A stretch of DNA of 29,434 nt from Candidatus Altimarinota bacterium. GTDB taxonomy: Bacteria > Patescibacteriota > Gracilibacteria > RBG-16-42-10. The first letter of the stretch is position 1. Every line of letters begins with the position of its first letter. Below are positions 1 through 7,147 of this stretch, piece after piece. The stretch is taken from positions 1 through 29,434 of the forward strand of contig JAGNZB010000001.1 of NCBI GenBank assembly GCA_017984655.1, written 5' to 3'. The notes under the pieces were generated by a model. The model did no database searches. It was given only the letters and a program-made list of their open reading frames with translations, and had not been told where the DNA came from. A program made the translations under genes and the position numbers.

Positions 1-685
1 GTACAACCCAGCGACCAATCCTTACGTAGAGTTCAAGTACACCAAGGAGACTCTCAGTGAGCGTGTGAAAAACAAAAAGATCTTGCAGCAGAAGTTCAAT
101 CTCCCTGAGCGCAAAGATGTCTTTGTAGTTGCTGTGGTTTCTCGTCTTACTGAACAAAAAGGTTTGGATCTCGTGGTGGCGATGATTGAACCATTATTAG
201 AAAATTTTGACTTTCAGTTTGTAGTGGTAGGTTCTGGTGATTCGAAATATCATTCGTTTTTTGAGGAGTTGGACAAGAAGTATGCTCAGGTGGCCACGCA
301 TCTTTCTTATGATGCGATCTTGCCGCAAGTAGTCTATGCCGGAGCTGATATGATTTTGATCCCTTCCCATTTTGAGCCTTCAGGTCTGACCCAGATGGAA
401 GCAATGCGGTATGGCTTAGTTCCTTTGGTGCGCAAGACTGGTGGGTTGGCGGATAGTGTCGACGACTACAATCCTCGTGAACAAACTGGTACCGGTTTTG
501 TGTTTGAGAAGTACGATCAATATGCTTTCTTTAGTGCCTTTGTCAGAGCTCTGGAAACTTATCGTTATCCTACGATTTGGCAGGGTATTCAGGAGCGGGC
601 GATGACTGCCAATTTCTCTTGGGAAAAGTCTGCAAAGGAATACGTGAAGTTGTTTGAAAGAGCCTTGAGCCAATTTAATTTATAG
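1..685 (+). CDS. glgA: Glycogen/starch synthase, GT5 family, C-terminal part (5' end outside window)
   Basis: This enzyme would transfer glucose from ADP-glucose (or UDP-glucose) to the growing end of a cytoplasmic alpha-1,4-glucan. The frame is open from base 2, before the first GTG at 65, and the upstream codons read YNPATNPYV, the usual stretch just after the glycogen synthase interdomain linker, so the gene enters from the left edge. The C-terminal GT-B domain shows VVSRLTEQKGLDL (nucleotide-sugar binding), the loop FEPSGLTQMEAMRYG, whose Glu is the conserved retaining-GT residue, and VRKTGGLADSV. It ends in TAG 2 nt before the GH57 start, so the two are probably translationally coupled in one glycogen operon. 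The GT5 assignment is firm; donor specificity cannot be read here. Confidence 0.93.
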   Translation, partial: YNPATNPYVEFKYTKETLSERVKNKKILQQKFNLPERKDVFVVAVVSRLTEQKGLDLVVAMIEPLLENFDFQFVVVGSGDSKYHSFFEELDKKYAQVATHLSYDAILPQVVYAGADMILIPSHFEPSGLTQMEAMRYGLVPLVRKTGGLADSVDDYNPREQTGTGFVFEKYDQYAFFSAFVRALETYRYPTIWQGIQERAMTANFSWEKSAKEYVKLFERALSQFNL

Positions 686-687
686 TT

Positions 688-2175
688 ATGAAGACTGCGA
701 TGCGTTGGGCCAATTTCTTCCACATGTATCAACCAGCTCAGCAACAGCCAGATATTCTGGAAGCGATTGTTGCTCAGAGCTATAGACTGATGCTGCAGGG
801 ACTGATTGATCATCCTGATGTCAGGCTGACGATTAATATCAATGGCTCATTGCTGGAACTCTTTGATCGCTATGGTCATCAAGACTTGATTGAGATGTTG
901 CGATCACTTGGTCTGCGTAAGCAGGTGGAGTTTACTGGTACTGCCAAATACCATGCCCTATTACCATTTTTGAATGAACGAGAAGTCGAGCGTCAGATTG
1001 TGATCAATCAAGCGACATTGGAGCAGTATTTAGGGAAAGCAAATAAACCGAAAGGATTTTTCCCAACTGAAATGGCTTATGATAAGAAGCTTCTTCCGAT
1101 CATTGAGGCTTTGGGATTTGAGTGGTTGATTGTCGATGAGATTGCTTGTGGTGGTGAAGTTGGGAAGGTTGATCATCAAACTGTCTATGATGTGGCTGAT
1201 TCGAAACTCCAAGTTTTCTTTCGTAATCGTCAGTTGAGCAATGTAATTATGAGTGGTGCTGTGCGTACTGGTGAGACTTTTCTTGATATTGCTCACGATC
1301 ATGTGGAGCAAGGAGACTATGTAGTGACCGCAATGGATTTTGAGACTTTTGGCCATCATCGTCCTGGTTTAGAACAATCCATCTTTGCTGTGTTTGCTGC
1401 AGCTGATGTCGCTCTGGTACAAATTTCTGATCTGGCTATGCTCTATCCCCGCAGAGAGCAAGTGACCCTGGTACATTCGACCTGGGCTACTAGTCCGCTT
1501 GATATTCGCAATCATAGCCAGTTTCTCTCTTGGTCGGATCCTGAGAATGTGATTCATTCTGATCAATGGGCACTCACAGAGTTGGCATTGCAGGCTGTTT
1601 ATACTACGCATCTCAGTGAAGATCAGTATCAGTTGGTTCGGAACAAAATGGATATTGCTTTGGCCTCAGATCATTTTTGGTGGGCTTCAGCCAAGCCCTG
1701 GTGGAGTGTGCCGATGATAGAGGATGGTGCTTTCCGACTACTCGATACGTTGGAGAATATTTCCGATCTTGATCGTGGTACCCTGGAAAAAGGGAGGGCC
1801 CTGTATCATCGGATTGTTACTACCGCTTTTGCATGGCAACGTACCGGTAAGATCCACCAAATGATGGTCGAGCAGGGGAGAGTGGTCAGGATTCCCTTCC
1901 AAGACCGTGATGACATGACAGTCTATCCAGTGTTGATTGAGCTAATGCAAAGATTAGAAAAAGAAGCCACTGTTAGTCGTGAGTATGAGAAGGCAATCCT
2001 CTGGCGTGATGCTATCCATAAGCTGGAGAATAAGCTCGATGCTTATGATGCTGTGCATGCAATTGAGCTTCTCAAACTAGCGATCCCGGAGACTGAGATC
2101 ACTGCTATGCTTGAAAAATATAAGACTGACTACGCGATCATTCGTGGTGGGCAACCAGAACAAAGGGGAGCGTAA
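688..2175 (+). CDS. GH57 family alpha-glucan hydrolase / 4-alpha-glucanotransferase
   Basis: A 495-residue glycoside hydrolase family 57 protein acting on alpha-glucans in the cytoplasm, probably glycogen. The family regions are visible in order: HMYQP at residues 12-16 (variant of the HQHQP motif 1), GTAKYH around 84-89, GFFPTEMAYD at 123-132 with the expected nucleophile Glu128, and MDFETFGHH at 216-224 with the expected acid/base Asp217. The ~270 residues after that are helical and Trp-rich, as in the family's C-terminal part. It starts 2 nt after the glycogen synthase stop and has no Shine-Dalgarno, which fits coupled translation. Amylase, branching enzyme and 4-alpha-glucanotransferase activities all occur in GH57; I cannot choose between them. 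Confidence 0.88.
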   Translation: MKTAMRWANFFHMYQPAQQQPDILEAIVAQSYRLMLQGLIDHPDVRLTININGSLLELFDRYGHQDLIEMLRSLGLRKQVEFTGTAKYHALLPFLNEREVERQIVINQATLEQYLGKANKPKGFFPTEMAYDKKLLPIIEALGFEWLIVDEIACGGEVGKVDHQTVYDVADSKLQVFFRNRQLSNVIMSGAVRTGETFLDIAHDHVEQGDYVVTAMDFETFGHHRPGLEQSIFAVFAAADVALVQISDLAMLYPRREQVTLVHSTWATSPLDIRNHSQFLSWSDPENVIHSDQWALTELALQAVYTTHLSEDQYQLVRNKMDIALASDHFWWASAKPWWSVPMIEDGAFRLLDTLENISDLDRGTLEKGRALYHRIVTTAFAWQRTGKIHQMMVEQGRVVRIPFQDRDDMTVYPVLIELMQRLEKEATVSREYEKAILWRDAIHKLENKLDAYDAVHAIELLKLAIPETEITAMLEKYKTDYAIIRGGQPEQRGA

Positions 2176-2184
2176 GCAGTGTTG

Positions 2185-2868
2185 TTATTTAGATGATTGG
2201 TTGCGCACTATTGTCATCACAATTTCACGAGCCTGGTGGGGGAAGAAGTAATCGAGGACCGTTGCACCGATACTAGGCAACACTTCACTGATCAGTTCTA
2301 TGAACTCTCTGTTTGGGTCGTTTTCTAGTTCGCGAAGCAAAATACTTTTTGCCAGAAGAAAGAGTCTATCGTTTTCTTCAGGACTCAATTCAGGTGGCAG
2401 TGTCCCTAGTTTGGTTCCAATGGCGATTGCTTTCATGATGCGAGGATAGAACTTCGAATACCCAAGTGGTGGCATCTTTTTGAGAATTTGACCCAGTTGG
2501 AATTTCTCAAGTTTGCTGAGCAGCCAAAAGTGACAAACAGTACTAATGATGAATTGGAGATGCAGGACATTCTCAGTTGGACAGATCGCTAACTTGTTCA
2601 ATTGTCCACAGTACGCTAGCTGTGTACGGATGGCGCTGCATAATAGCCTCTCTGCTTCTTGCTGTTTTGTTGCTTCTGTTCCAGTCCATCGAATCGAGTT
2701 TTTTCGTCTCATTTCCTCTCTGATCGCTTGTGCTTCCACTACTGCGTCTTTATATGCCGCTGTGTTTTCCTGTGTAGTGCTCAAAATGTTGTGCAAATGA
2801 GCCAGTTGGGCTTCTAGTCCGTAGTTGGCGAGGAGAGCATCTTGTTGTGCTTTTGATAATTCAATCAT
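2185..2868 (-). CDS. Hypothetical protein, helical, 227 aa
   Basis: I do not recognise the family. The product is a predicted soluble, largely alpha-helical protein. Residues 1-90 are rich in Ala/Gln/Glu and look coiled-coil-like. The middle (about 100-135) is more hydrophobic and contains two Cys and several aromatic residues. The C-terminal part has an acidic Pro-rich loop (LPPELSPEEND) followed by helices. It converges on the GH57 gene with only 9 nt between the stops. It ends in TAA and starts at ATG with no Shine-Dalgarno. The long uninterrupted frame and the tight packing support a real gene. Confidence 0.65.
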   Translation of the reverse strand: MIELSKAQQDALLANYGLEAQLAHLHNILSTTQENTAAYKDAVVEAQAIREEMRRKNSIRWTGTEATKQQEAERLLCSAIRTQLAYCGQLNKLAICPTENVLHLQFIISTVCHFWLLSKLEKFQLGQILKKMPPLGYSKFYPRIMKAIAIGTKLGTLPPELSPEENDRLFLLAKSILLRELENDPNREFIELISEVLPSIGATVLDYFFPHQAREIVMTIVRNQSSK

Positions 2869-3054
2869 GTTGTTGCTTGGCTATTGTGGGAGTGATGATT
2901 CTAACACATTTGTCTTATATGTCTATGTTGTGATGTGTCGTTTAAGTCACAGCAAAGCTGACTTAGGATGCTGTTCTGAATGAGTTGATGTGTGAGAATG
3001 TAGCTGTTCACTGCCAAGGAGAAAGACGAAACTATCGTCGATTCAAACAGAAGA

Positions 3055-3567
3055 TTAGTCTGATTTTTTGTTTGCGGCGTGAATGGTGGTAGCGAGGCCA
3101 ATGTCATTGTCCTCGTGAGCTTCCTCAAATCGTAGTAATACTGATCCGGGATGTTGGAGTTGTATTTTGAGGTTCCGAAGTACCACAACACCGTCCTCCA
3201 AACTGATACCAGAGTTTTTGATATTGGGTTGGTCATCAAGATTGTCTACGGCGATAAATCTCGCGCTATTCTCGTTTGGTTTCGTAAAGCAAACGATAGC
3301 CTCTGGGGCGCCATCAGCTCGATTGTTTTCATAGAAAGCTGCTATTGTACTAGCTCTTGTGACGATGCCTGGGATTTCGAGATTGGCTAGAGCTTGATGG
3401 GTGTGTGGCCCCAGTTGGATTCGAATTACTTCACGAAGCGAGCGAAATAATGCCAGGATTTCTGTTCGTGTCAGGTCTCTGCTCTCAGGTTCAGTTGGTT
3501 GGGGCCTTTGTAGAGCTGAATCTTGGGATGTTAAATAGCGAAGGGTCGCTAAATGGTTCGCACTCAT
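3055..3567 (-). CDS. Hypothetical protein, 170 aa
   Basis: No family recognised. The first ~35 residues are polar (Pro/Gln/Glu/Arg) and probably disordered. Residues 36-75 look like an amphipathic helical segment. From about 80 to 160 the pattern alternates hydrophobic and charged residues (IVCFTKP, RFIAVDNLDD, GVVVLRNLKIQL, SVLLRFEEAHED), suggesting a small beta-rich domain. It lies upstream of and parallel to the 2185-2868 gene with a 186-bp gap, so co-transcription is uncertain. The start context is CCCACCCATG, pyrimidine-rich and without a Shine-Dalgarno, as at many genes here. A different reverse frame (2901-3239) overlaps it but has no credible content. Confidence 0.6.
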   Translation of the reverse strand: MSANHLATLRYLTSQDSALQRPQPTEPESRDLTRTEILALFRSLREVIRIQLGPHTHQALANLEIPGIVTRASTIAAFYENNRADGAPEAIVCFTKPNENSARFIAVDNLDDQPNIKNSGISLEDGVVVLRNLKIQLQHPGSVLLRFEEAHEDNDIGLATTIHAANKKSD

Positions 3568-3740
3568 GGGTGGGACTGGGAAAATAATCTGATTTTTGCC
3601 GGCACAAGATAGCAGACTCGCATGCCAATCACAAATGTGAGCAGTATTGAGATCGATGCAGGCATGCAGTTTGTAGCTTCGGAGCTCTTTTGCTACCTTG
3701 GCTAAGATAGGATGCAGGTAATTTTATAACATTTCATTGT
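3568..3740. promoter_or_regulatory. Divergent intergenic region with candidate -10 for the VOC gene
   Basis: The 173 bp between the divergent starts at 3567 and 3741 contain no gene. TATAAC at 3725-3730 matches five of six -10 positions and would place the transcription start near 3737, four bases before the VOC ATG. No good -35 sits at 16-18 bp. The short predicted leader follows the layout seen at other genes in the window. Nothing else stands out. Confidence 0.4.
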
Positions 3741-4145
3741 ATGGCTACAAAAATCTTCGTCAATTTGGCAGTCAAGGATCTCAATCGTTCTGTAGAGTTT
3801 TTTACCAAGCTTGGCTACAAGTTCAATGCTCAGTTCACTGATGCCAATGCTACTTGTATGATTGTGACTGAAGATATTTATGTGATGCTTTTGGTGGAGC
3901 CTTTCTTCCAGACTTTTACCAAGAAGGCGATTTGTGACACCAAGACTGCTGTTGAGGCATTGTTGGCGCTGACTGTAGATAGTCGCCAAGCTGTGGATGA
4001 GTTTGTAAATAAAGCTCTTGTGGCTGGGGCTACAGAACCAAAGCCGGCTAGAGATCTGGGGTTTATGTACAGCCGCGACTTTGAAGATCTTGATGGTCAT
4101 ACTTGGGAGATCTTCTGGATGGATCCAAGCGCTGTGCAGCAGTAG
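3741..4145 (+). CDS. VOC superfamily (glyoxalase/bleomycin resistance-like) protein
   Basis: A 134-residue vicinal-oxygen-chelate fold protein. It opens with KIFVNLAVKDLNRSVEFFTKLGY, the typical first beta-alpha of a VOC module, and closes with DLDGHTWEIFWMDPS, the usual last strand with the metal-position Glu. Length fits a two-module single-chain VOC protein that dimerises. The subgroup resembles uncharacterised glyoxalase-like proteins, so a substrate cannot be assigned; lactoylglutathione lyase is not supported. It is monocistronic: an unknown gene diverges upstream, and a dispersed repeat plus the convergent hxlR-type gene lie downstream. Confidence 0.85.
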   Translation: MATKIFVNLAVKDLNRSVEFFTKLGYKFNAQFTDANATCMIVTEDIYVMLLVEPFFQTFTKKAICDTKTAVEALLALTVDSRQAVDEFVNKALVAGATEPKPARDLGFMYSRDFEDLDGHTWEIFWMDPSAVQQ

Positions 4146-4170
4146 TACCCTGCGTTCAAGCATTTGTTTC

Positions 4171-4325
4171 TTTACCTTCACCTTTACTTTTCCCTTTACG
4201 TTTCTGTCCGAACTGTTTCGCTCATGAAAGGTAAACGTGAACGTAAAAGTAAAGGTAAATGGGAAGCCTGATGAAGGAAAGAATGGGCCGCAATTCAAAA
4301 TTACCAATTCCTAATTCCTAATTCG
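4171..4325. repeat. Dispersed modular repeat, copy 1 (hexamer-periodic palindrome plus 7-nt tandem module)
   Basis: The left arm (4171-4200) is built of TTTACC/TTCACC/TTTACT-type hexamers. The right arm (about 4231-4260) is built of GTAAAC/GTGAAC/GTAAAA units. They pair imperfectly with 6-nt periodicity around a conserved core of about 30 nt containing TTTCGCTCATGAAA. A link GGGAAGCCTGATG follows, then AT-rich units (CCTAATT repeated) at about 4304-4325. It fills the space between two convergent genes and could act as a transcription block. Related copies lie at 5711, 14942 and 25888; this one lacks the CATCCTGA module and the second arm found in the two long copies. Confidence 0.85.
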
Positions 4326-4331
4326 CAGTTG

Positions 4332-4655
4332 TTAGCTGCGCAGATATTTTTGTGAAAATGTTTTCATTTCTCGTAGTACTGGCATAATCCCTTTTCCTTT
4401 TTTTGTCAGACTATAAGTTACCGCTTGTTTGTTGGTAGGGTCTTCTTCGCGTTCTAGAAATTTTGCTTCTTCCAGTCGCTTCAGTCTGTTGGTGAGGGTG
4501 ACCGGATTGATACCTTCGATACCGCGTTCTAACTGACAGAATCTACAGTCTTGGTCATTGAGCAAGACCAAAATGCGCAGCGTCCAGACGTCACCCATGA
4601 TCTTGAGTGTCTCGTCGAAGAGTTGATTGTTGGCGCTATTAGGACAGGTATCCAT
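4332..4655 (-). CDS. HxlR-family winged-helix transcriptional regulator
   Basis: A 107-residue DNA-binding protein with the HxlR (MarR-like winged helix) layout: N-terminal Cys4-Pro, then LKIMGDVWTLRILVLL (residues 17-32, the usual GGKW-type helix), recognition region GINPVTLTNRLKRLEEAKFLERE, and wing YSLTKKGKGIMPVLREM. Many HxlR proteins sense electrophiles or oxidants through the conserved N-terminal Cys. This one also has Cys37-x-x-Cys40 where the family usually has a Gly/Arg-Phe turn. It diverges from an FMN reductase gene, the standard arrangement for an HxlR regulator and its target, and an inverted repeat lies between them. The family call is strong; the inducer is unknown. Confidence 0.88.
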   Translation of the reverse strand: MDTCPNSANNQLFDETLKIMGDVWTLRILVLLNDQDCRFCQLERGIEGINPVTLTNRLKRLEEAKFLEREEDPTNKQAVTYSLTKKGKGIMPVLREMKTFSQKYLRS

Positions 4656-4682
4656 GGTGTAGTTGCTTTATTTTCTCAAATC

Positions 4683-4723
4683 ACTATAATTACTTTAGTA
4701 ACTCGGTTGGTTCTTTCTAAAAT
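4683..4723. promoter_or_regulatory. Divergent promoter with candidate HxlR operator
   Basis: The 80-bp gap between the divergent starts contains the inverted repeat TTACT-TT-AGTAA at 4690-4701 (perfect 5-bp arms). On the reverse strand TATAGT (4688-4683) is a good -10 for the regulator and abuts the repeat. On the forward strand TAAAAT (4718-4723) could be the -10 for the reductase, putting the repeat about where the -35 lies. One bound dimer could therefore repress both genes. The repeat is seen; its operator role is inferred. Confidence 0.5.
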
Positions 4724-4735
4724 AACTTTCTCAAA

Positions 4736-5311
4736 ATGTATACCACAGACACTCAGAAGCATAAAGTTTTCTTGATCATGGGTAGTACACGTCCACAGCG
4801 TATCTGTGAGCAAATCGCTACCTGGATCAAAGGTCTCAATGATGCTGGTTCTACTATCGAGCTTGAGCTCATTGATTTGCGTGATAGCAATCTCCCAATG
4901 TTTGATGAGCCACAGTCCCCAAAGATGGGAAATTATACGCGTGCTCATACCAAGGCTTGGGCTGCTAAGATCAACGAGGCAGAGGGGTTTATTTTTCTGA
5001 CGCCAGAATACAATGCTGGTTACCCGTCAGTGTTGAAGAACGCGATCGATTTTATCTATAAAGAGTGGAAAGAAAAGCCAACTGCCATCGTCAGTTATGG
5101 CTACAGTGGCGGTGCTTCAGCAGCAAAGCAACTGACTGAAGTCTTCGTTCGTATCGGTATGGATTTGGTCGAGCCCCAAGCACAATTGATCATTACCCAA
5201 GAGATGTTCAATGAACAATGGCTGCTCAAAGAACCAGGAGAAGTATTTGCTACTCAGGCTGATGGTGTGAAGGCAACGCTGACTGCTTTGGCGCAAGCAT
5301 TTAATGCATAG
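4736..5311 (+). CDS. NADPH-dependent FMN reductase family flavoprotein
   Basis: A 191-residue flavodoxin-fold oxidoreductase (SsuE/azoreductase/ArsH superfamily) that binds FMN and reduces flavin, quinones or other electrophiles with NAD(P)H in the cytoplasm. The phosphate-binding loop GSTRP is at residues 16-20. The family signature TPEYNAGYPSVLKNAIDF is at 89-106. YGYSGGASAAKQL follows at about 119-131. Length is normal. It diverges from an HxlR regulator, a pairing typical of redox or electrophile-responsive detoxification genes. Start context CTCAAAATG has no Shine-Dalgarno. The true substrate is not deducible. Confidence 0.9.
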   Translation: MYTTDTQKHKVFLIMGSTRPQRICEQIATWIKGLNDAGSTIELELIDLRDSNLPMFDEPQSPKMGNYTRAHTKAWAAKINEAEGFIFLTPEYNAGYPSVLKNAIDFIYKEWKEKPTAIVSYGYSGGASAAKQLTEVFVRIGMDLVEPQAQLIITQEMFNEQWLLKEPGEVFATQADGVKATLTALAQAFNA

Positions 5312-5313
5312 TT

Positions 5314-5661
5314 TTATTTGAATGTTTTAATCATGCCACTGAGCATCTTACTGACATTGGTAAGGTGCTCATAAAGCTCGTTGTGGAAATTCGAATCTAA
5401 AATTTCTTCTTCGTGTAGAAGATTAATTATTGATACACATTCATAACAAGATCCTCGAGCTGTGATATAAAATCGTTTCTTTTCATTTTTGGTATAACGA
5501 CCACAGCCTTCAGTAATGTTGAGAAGAATGCTTAGACTTGCTCTCTGTAGTTGGTCTTTGATTTCTTTACTGAAACCTGGTTGTTTAAGGATATGTTGAT
5601 ATATTAGTATGCATATTTTTTGTGTTGTTTTATAGACAGGATAGTTTTCAAATGCAAACAT
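5314..5661 (-). CDS. Four-helix-bundle protein (S23/IVP-like family)
   Basis: A 115-residue protein of the four-helix-bundle family related to the '23S rRNA intervening sequence' proteins. The signature NITEGCGRYTKNEKKRFYITARGSCYE corresponds to the family's N-x-(A/T)-E-G-x-G-R, later F and A-x-GS-x-x-E positions. Its molecular function is unknown, although members are widespread in CPR and Bacteroidetes-type genomes. The frame stays open to 5733, but the extra N-terminal residues are encoded by a dispersed repeat arm, so I start at the ATG at 5661 (MFAFENYP). It converges on the FMN reductase gene with only 2 nt between stops. Confidence 0.82.
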   Translation of the reverse strand: MFAFENYPVYKTTQKICILIYQHILKQPGFSKEIKDQLQRASLSILLNITEGCGRYTKNEKKRFYITARGSCYECVSIINLLHEEEILDSNFHNELYEHLTNVSKMLSGMIKTFK

Positions 5662-5710
5662 AAAAAATATTCTTATCGCAACCATACTGTAGTAAATATG
5701 AAAAATTCGA

Positions 5711-5806
5711 TTTACCTTTACATTTACGTTCACGTTTACCTTTCATGAGCGAAATAATTCGGACAGAAACGTAAAAGTAAAAGGAAAAGTAAAGGTAAAT
5801 GTAAAG
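5711..5806. repeat. Dispersed hexamer-periodic palindrome, copy 2 (palindrome only)
   Basis: Left arm 5711-5740 has TTTACC/TTTACA/TTTACG units, the core contains TTTCATGAGCGAAATAATTC, and the right arm 5771-5806 has GTAAAA/GTAAAT-type units. The core is the reverse complement of the one in copy 1 with a few changes. No CATCCTGA or 7-nt AT module is attached. It sits between two divergent genes and would put a long hairpin in the upstream region of the four-helix-bundle gene. Confidence 0.82.
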
Positions 5807-5860
5807 ATAGACTGTCGAGAGTATCGGAGTTATTATTTTCAATGATTGTAATCCTTTCAA

Positions 5861-7147
5861 ATGAAACCATTAAAGAAGAAAATCGCTGTGGTCGGCGCTG
5901 GTATCAGTGGCCTCACTTGTGCATATGAACTGCAAAAAGCTGGCTTTGATGTGGTGGTCTATGAGAAAAATGAGCGGGTAGGTGGTCGTATGGCCTCACG
6001 CACCAAAGATGGTTTTGTGTTTGATATTGGGGCTGATCACTTGTGCAATTTGTATACGCACATGCAAGCCTATTGTGTTGAATTTGGTATTCAGTGGGAA
6101 CCAATGCGCTTCCTCAAATATGCTGTGGCAAAGCAGGGGAAGATTGTCTCTATGGATGATGCCATTGGAGTCATTTCACGATTGCGCTTGGCATTGCAGT
6201 ACTTTCGTACCAACAAAAAAGGAGACATCTTCGATCTCAGCGAGCTGGCTGTTGATGACAATCCTGATGAAAGTGGGTATGAGTTTATGGTGAAAAGAAT
6301 TGGCAAGGAGGCTAGTGATTATTTGGTCGACGCTTATAGTACGACGTATCAATTTCATCGAGCCTCTGAGATTAGTAAGGGGGCGTTGATGGGAATTCTT
6401 TATTCTTTGAAGACTAGTTTGCATGGTTGGGAGTTGCATCGCACCCAAGGTGGTATGCAAGCACTGCCAGATGCTTTTGCTGCTCGTCTCAATGTGCAGT
6501 GTGGGCATGCAGTGCTCAATGTCACTACTGATGCTGATGGTTGTTTGGTTGATGGTGAGCGTTTTGATGCTGTTGTTATGGCCTCTACTGCCAATATGAC
6601 TGATGTGATCTACACCAATCCCACTGCTGCTCAGAAGCATATCTTACAACAGGCTCGTTATGCCGCTAGTATCAGTATCGCTTTCCGGGTGCCTCGTGAA
6701 CTACTACCTAATATTGCTGTAGTTTGGGTGCCATTCGTGGAGAGCTCTATGATCTCAGGGATGGTGAATGAATCGATGAAAGGCGAAGAGGTGACCACTG
6801 AGACTGATACTTTGCTTTGTACATGGCTTCATGAAGACTTTGCGCGCAGTATTATGGACAAAACTGATGAAGAAATCTTTGCCATCGTCAAACCAGAACT
6901 GCTTCGTATTTGTCCATGGTTTAGCAATGAGCATCAGCTACTTGGGCATGACTTGCAGCGCTGGCATCAGGCAATGCCGAAGTTCACTCCAGGCTACTTA
7001 GCTGAAGTCAAAAACTTTAGCATCAATGGTCAGGGAGATCAGAATGTCTTTTTCTGTGGTGACTATATGAACTCACTCTGGACAGAAGGCGCTCTGCGTG
7101 GTGGTCAAAGAACCGCTGCCCAGGTTGTTCGAAAGCTGGCTGCTTAG
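5861..7147 (+). CDS. FAD-dependent oxidoreductase, amine oxidase / protoporphyrinogen oxidase-like
   Basis: A 428-residue flavoprotein of the NAD(P)/FAD amine oxidase superfamily. The N-terminal Rossmann loop VVGAGISGL is at 10-18, the ribose-binding acidic residue Glu35 is in VVVYEKNERVGGRM, and the C-terminal FAD contact is FFCGDYMNSLWTEGALRGGQRTA near 395-420. It resembles the HemG/PPOX and carotenoid-desaturase-like group, but no heme or carotenoid genes are nearby, so the substrate stays open. TGTAAT at 5847-5852 is a possible -10 that would start the transcript 1-2 nt before the ATG. The stop TAG overlaps the stop of the next, convergent flavoprotein gene. Confidence 0.87.
   Translation: MKPLKKKIAVVGAGISGLTCAYELQKAGFDVVVYEKNERVGGRMASRTKDGFVFDIGADHLCNLYTHMQAYCVEFGIQWEPMRFLKYAVAKQGKIVSMDDAIGVISRLRLALQYFRTNKKGDIFDLSELAVDDNPDESGYEFMVKRIGKEASDYLVDAYSTTYQFHRASEISKGALMGILYSLKTSLHGWELHRTQGGMQALPDAFAARLNVQCGHAVLNVTTDADGCLVDGERFDAVVMASTANMTDVIYTNPTAAQKHILQQARYAASISIAFRVPRELLPNIAVVWVPFVESSMISGMVNESMKGEEVTTETDTLLCTWLHEDFARSIMDKTDEEIFAIVKPELLRICPWFSNEHQLLGHDLQRWHQAMPKFTPGYLAEVKNFSINGQGDQNVFFCGDYMNSLWTEGALRGGQRTAAQVVRKLAA

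Noticed and set aside
4018..4227. Forward frame ending in alternating Thr-Phe, and the reverse 3702-4307 frame with Lys-Val runs
   Set aside because: The alternating residues are the hexamer palindrome arm read as codons; the rest overlaps the VOC gene in the wrong frame.
4171..4325. A CRISPR-like array of short repeats
   Set aside because: Units are 6-7 nt with no unique spacers; they are palindrome arms and tandem microrepeats.
5662..5733. N-terminal extension of the four-helix-bundle gene (MNVNVKVNRIF...)
   Set aside because: The extension is encoded by the right-hand side of the palindrome repeat and upstream AT-rich DNA; family homology begins after the ATG at 5661.
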